Shown here: piece after piece, positions 63,216-64,000 of the stretch
Position numbering within the stretch: the stretch's first letter is position 1
How the letters are laid out: every line of letters begins with the position of its first letter
Assembly: GCF_032118995.1 (NCBI RefSeq)
Contig: NC_092661.1
Span: 15,757,006-15,821,005, forward strand
Direction: 5' to 3'
DNA length: 64,000 nucleotides
Source: Asterias amurensis
Taxonomy: Eukaryota; Echinodermata; Asteroidea; Forcipulatida; Asteriidae
The notes under the pieces: model-generated
Seen by the model: only the letters and a program-made list of their open reading frames with translations
Told to the model about the DNA's origin: nothing
The model's database searches: none
Program-made: the position numbers and the translations under genes

Positions 63216-63589
63216 TAGATCAAAGTGTTGTTTGAAGCTTTGCATGGTGTGAATATAGGAGGAAACTATAAATAAATAGTAAACTTGCGGCTACAACCAT
63301 GTGTAATTCTATTTTTGGGGAGTAATGTTTCTGATAAGAGCCGATGTGGTATCGACATTTCGAACAATTTACTCTGCTCGTCTTCAGCACAGTATATAAT
63401 GCTCGTCATCTCATCAACATTGCAAACAAGTTATAACAATTCGTGAATGTTGAAGCCCAACTCACACACAATGGAGGCTCCACTCATAAGTCCAGCCCCT
63501 CTTGATGCCACTCCCATTATTGTACTGTTCTATATACATTTTGTATTGACCACTATTAAGCATTATATATCAGTATGTATTGTTCTTTA
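63216..63589. other. No gene seen
   Basis: AT-rich. The ttgcggNtacaaccatgtgtaa segment near 63286 resembles 10556-10578 and 39260-39282, a dispersed repeat edge. Confidence 0.35.
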
Positions 63590-63756
63590 ATAAGGGAATC
63601 GATGTGTGGTGAAGAGGTTTTCAACTAGTGGTTTAATCCCAACGAGGCCTGGTTCTTTATAATTTTACCGAAACGAAGTCGAGGTAAATTATAAAGAACA
63701 CAGGCCTCGGCGGGTTTAAACCACTAGTTGAAAACCGATTGATTCCCATTCATTAA
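63590..63756. repeat. Fold-back palindrome
   Basis: ggttttcaactagtggttta pairs with taaaccactagttgaaaacc; inner arms aggcctggttctttataatt and aattataaagaacacaggcc. Confidence 0.9.
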
Positions 63757-64000
63757 TACCTTTTCGGTCAAAAACCTCATCACTTTTTGGTCAAAAATTA
63801 AAATAAATGCAGAAATTATAATTGTTAAATGATTTCTTTCAACACAACACCCCTCCAGAACTTATACCATAAATTAGTATAGCCTTTCCAATAAAATTAA
63901 TAACTGACAGTTTTTGAAAGATTTTCAACCGGGACCTCTTGCCTGTTTCATTGTTGTTACAGCCAAGTTCAAGTGTACCTATACCCTGTAACCTACCCGC
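63757..64000. other. Window end, no gene seen
   Basis: AT-rich sequence with no exon or element recognised. Confidence 0.3.

Overview
The window is animal (metazoan) nuclear DNA. It has spliced genes with long AT-rich introns, canonical GT/AG splice sites, an F-type lectin, multi-exon LDL-receptor class A (LDLa) proteins, immunoglobulin (Ig) receptors, L2/CR1-like LINE tails, a tRNA-derived SINE and very many fold-back/MITE elements. The gene families and the fold-back repeats suggest an echinoderm, most likely a sea star. That is inference; no marker in the window fixes the species.

Layout: (1) 1-3140, minus: an F-type lectin gene followed by a PAN/apple-like exon, running off the left edge. 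(2) 5.2-10.3 kb: MITEs, then a ~39-bp minisatellite with a higher-order ~190-bp block, split by a 5'-truncated LINE. (3) 11.5-16.6 kb: an intronless F-box/WD40 gene (12692-14164) and a duplicated upstream region that carries only the first codons of a second copy. (4) 17.2-39.2 kb: the most striking part, a tandem array of an inverted gene pair, A(+) then B(-), giving A1, B1, A2, B2 and A3. All five share nearly the same signal peptide and two Ig domains, but A and B types have unrelated membrane segments and tails. A carries one ITIM-like tyrosine motif. B carries a ~250-residue tail with ITIM-like and ITSM-like motifs. Only A2 and B2 are fully open; A1 has one nonsense codon, B1 three lesions, and A3 a frameshift that removes its membrane segment. 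A LINE next to A3 ends in a perfect (TTA)n array of about 912 units (2.7 kb). (5) 39-45.5 kb: repeats and fold-back elements, no supported gene. (6) 45.5-61.3 kb, minus: two paralogous membrane proteins, signal peptide + LDLa domains + one membrane helix. The short one (49538-45549) has two LDLa exons. The long one (61327-53668) has six, in strict A-B-A-B-A-B order. (7) 61.3-64 kb: repeats and one orphan 3'-terminal exon (62303-62410, minus).

How it fits together: most encoded products are secreted or single-pass surface proteins with recognition domains (F-type lectin, Ig, LDLa), which would suit immune or self/non-self recognition. The A/B Ig cluster looks like a paired inhibitory-receptor family evolving by tandem duplication, gene conversion and pseudogenisation. 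Exon models are read directly from splice consensus, and the reading phase matches at every junction of the lectin and LDLa genes.
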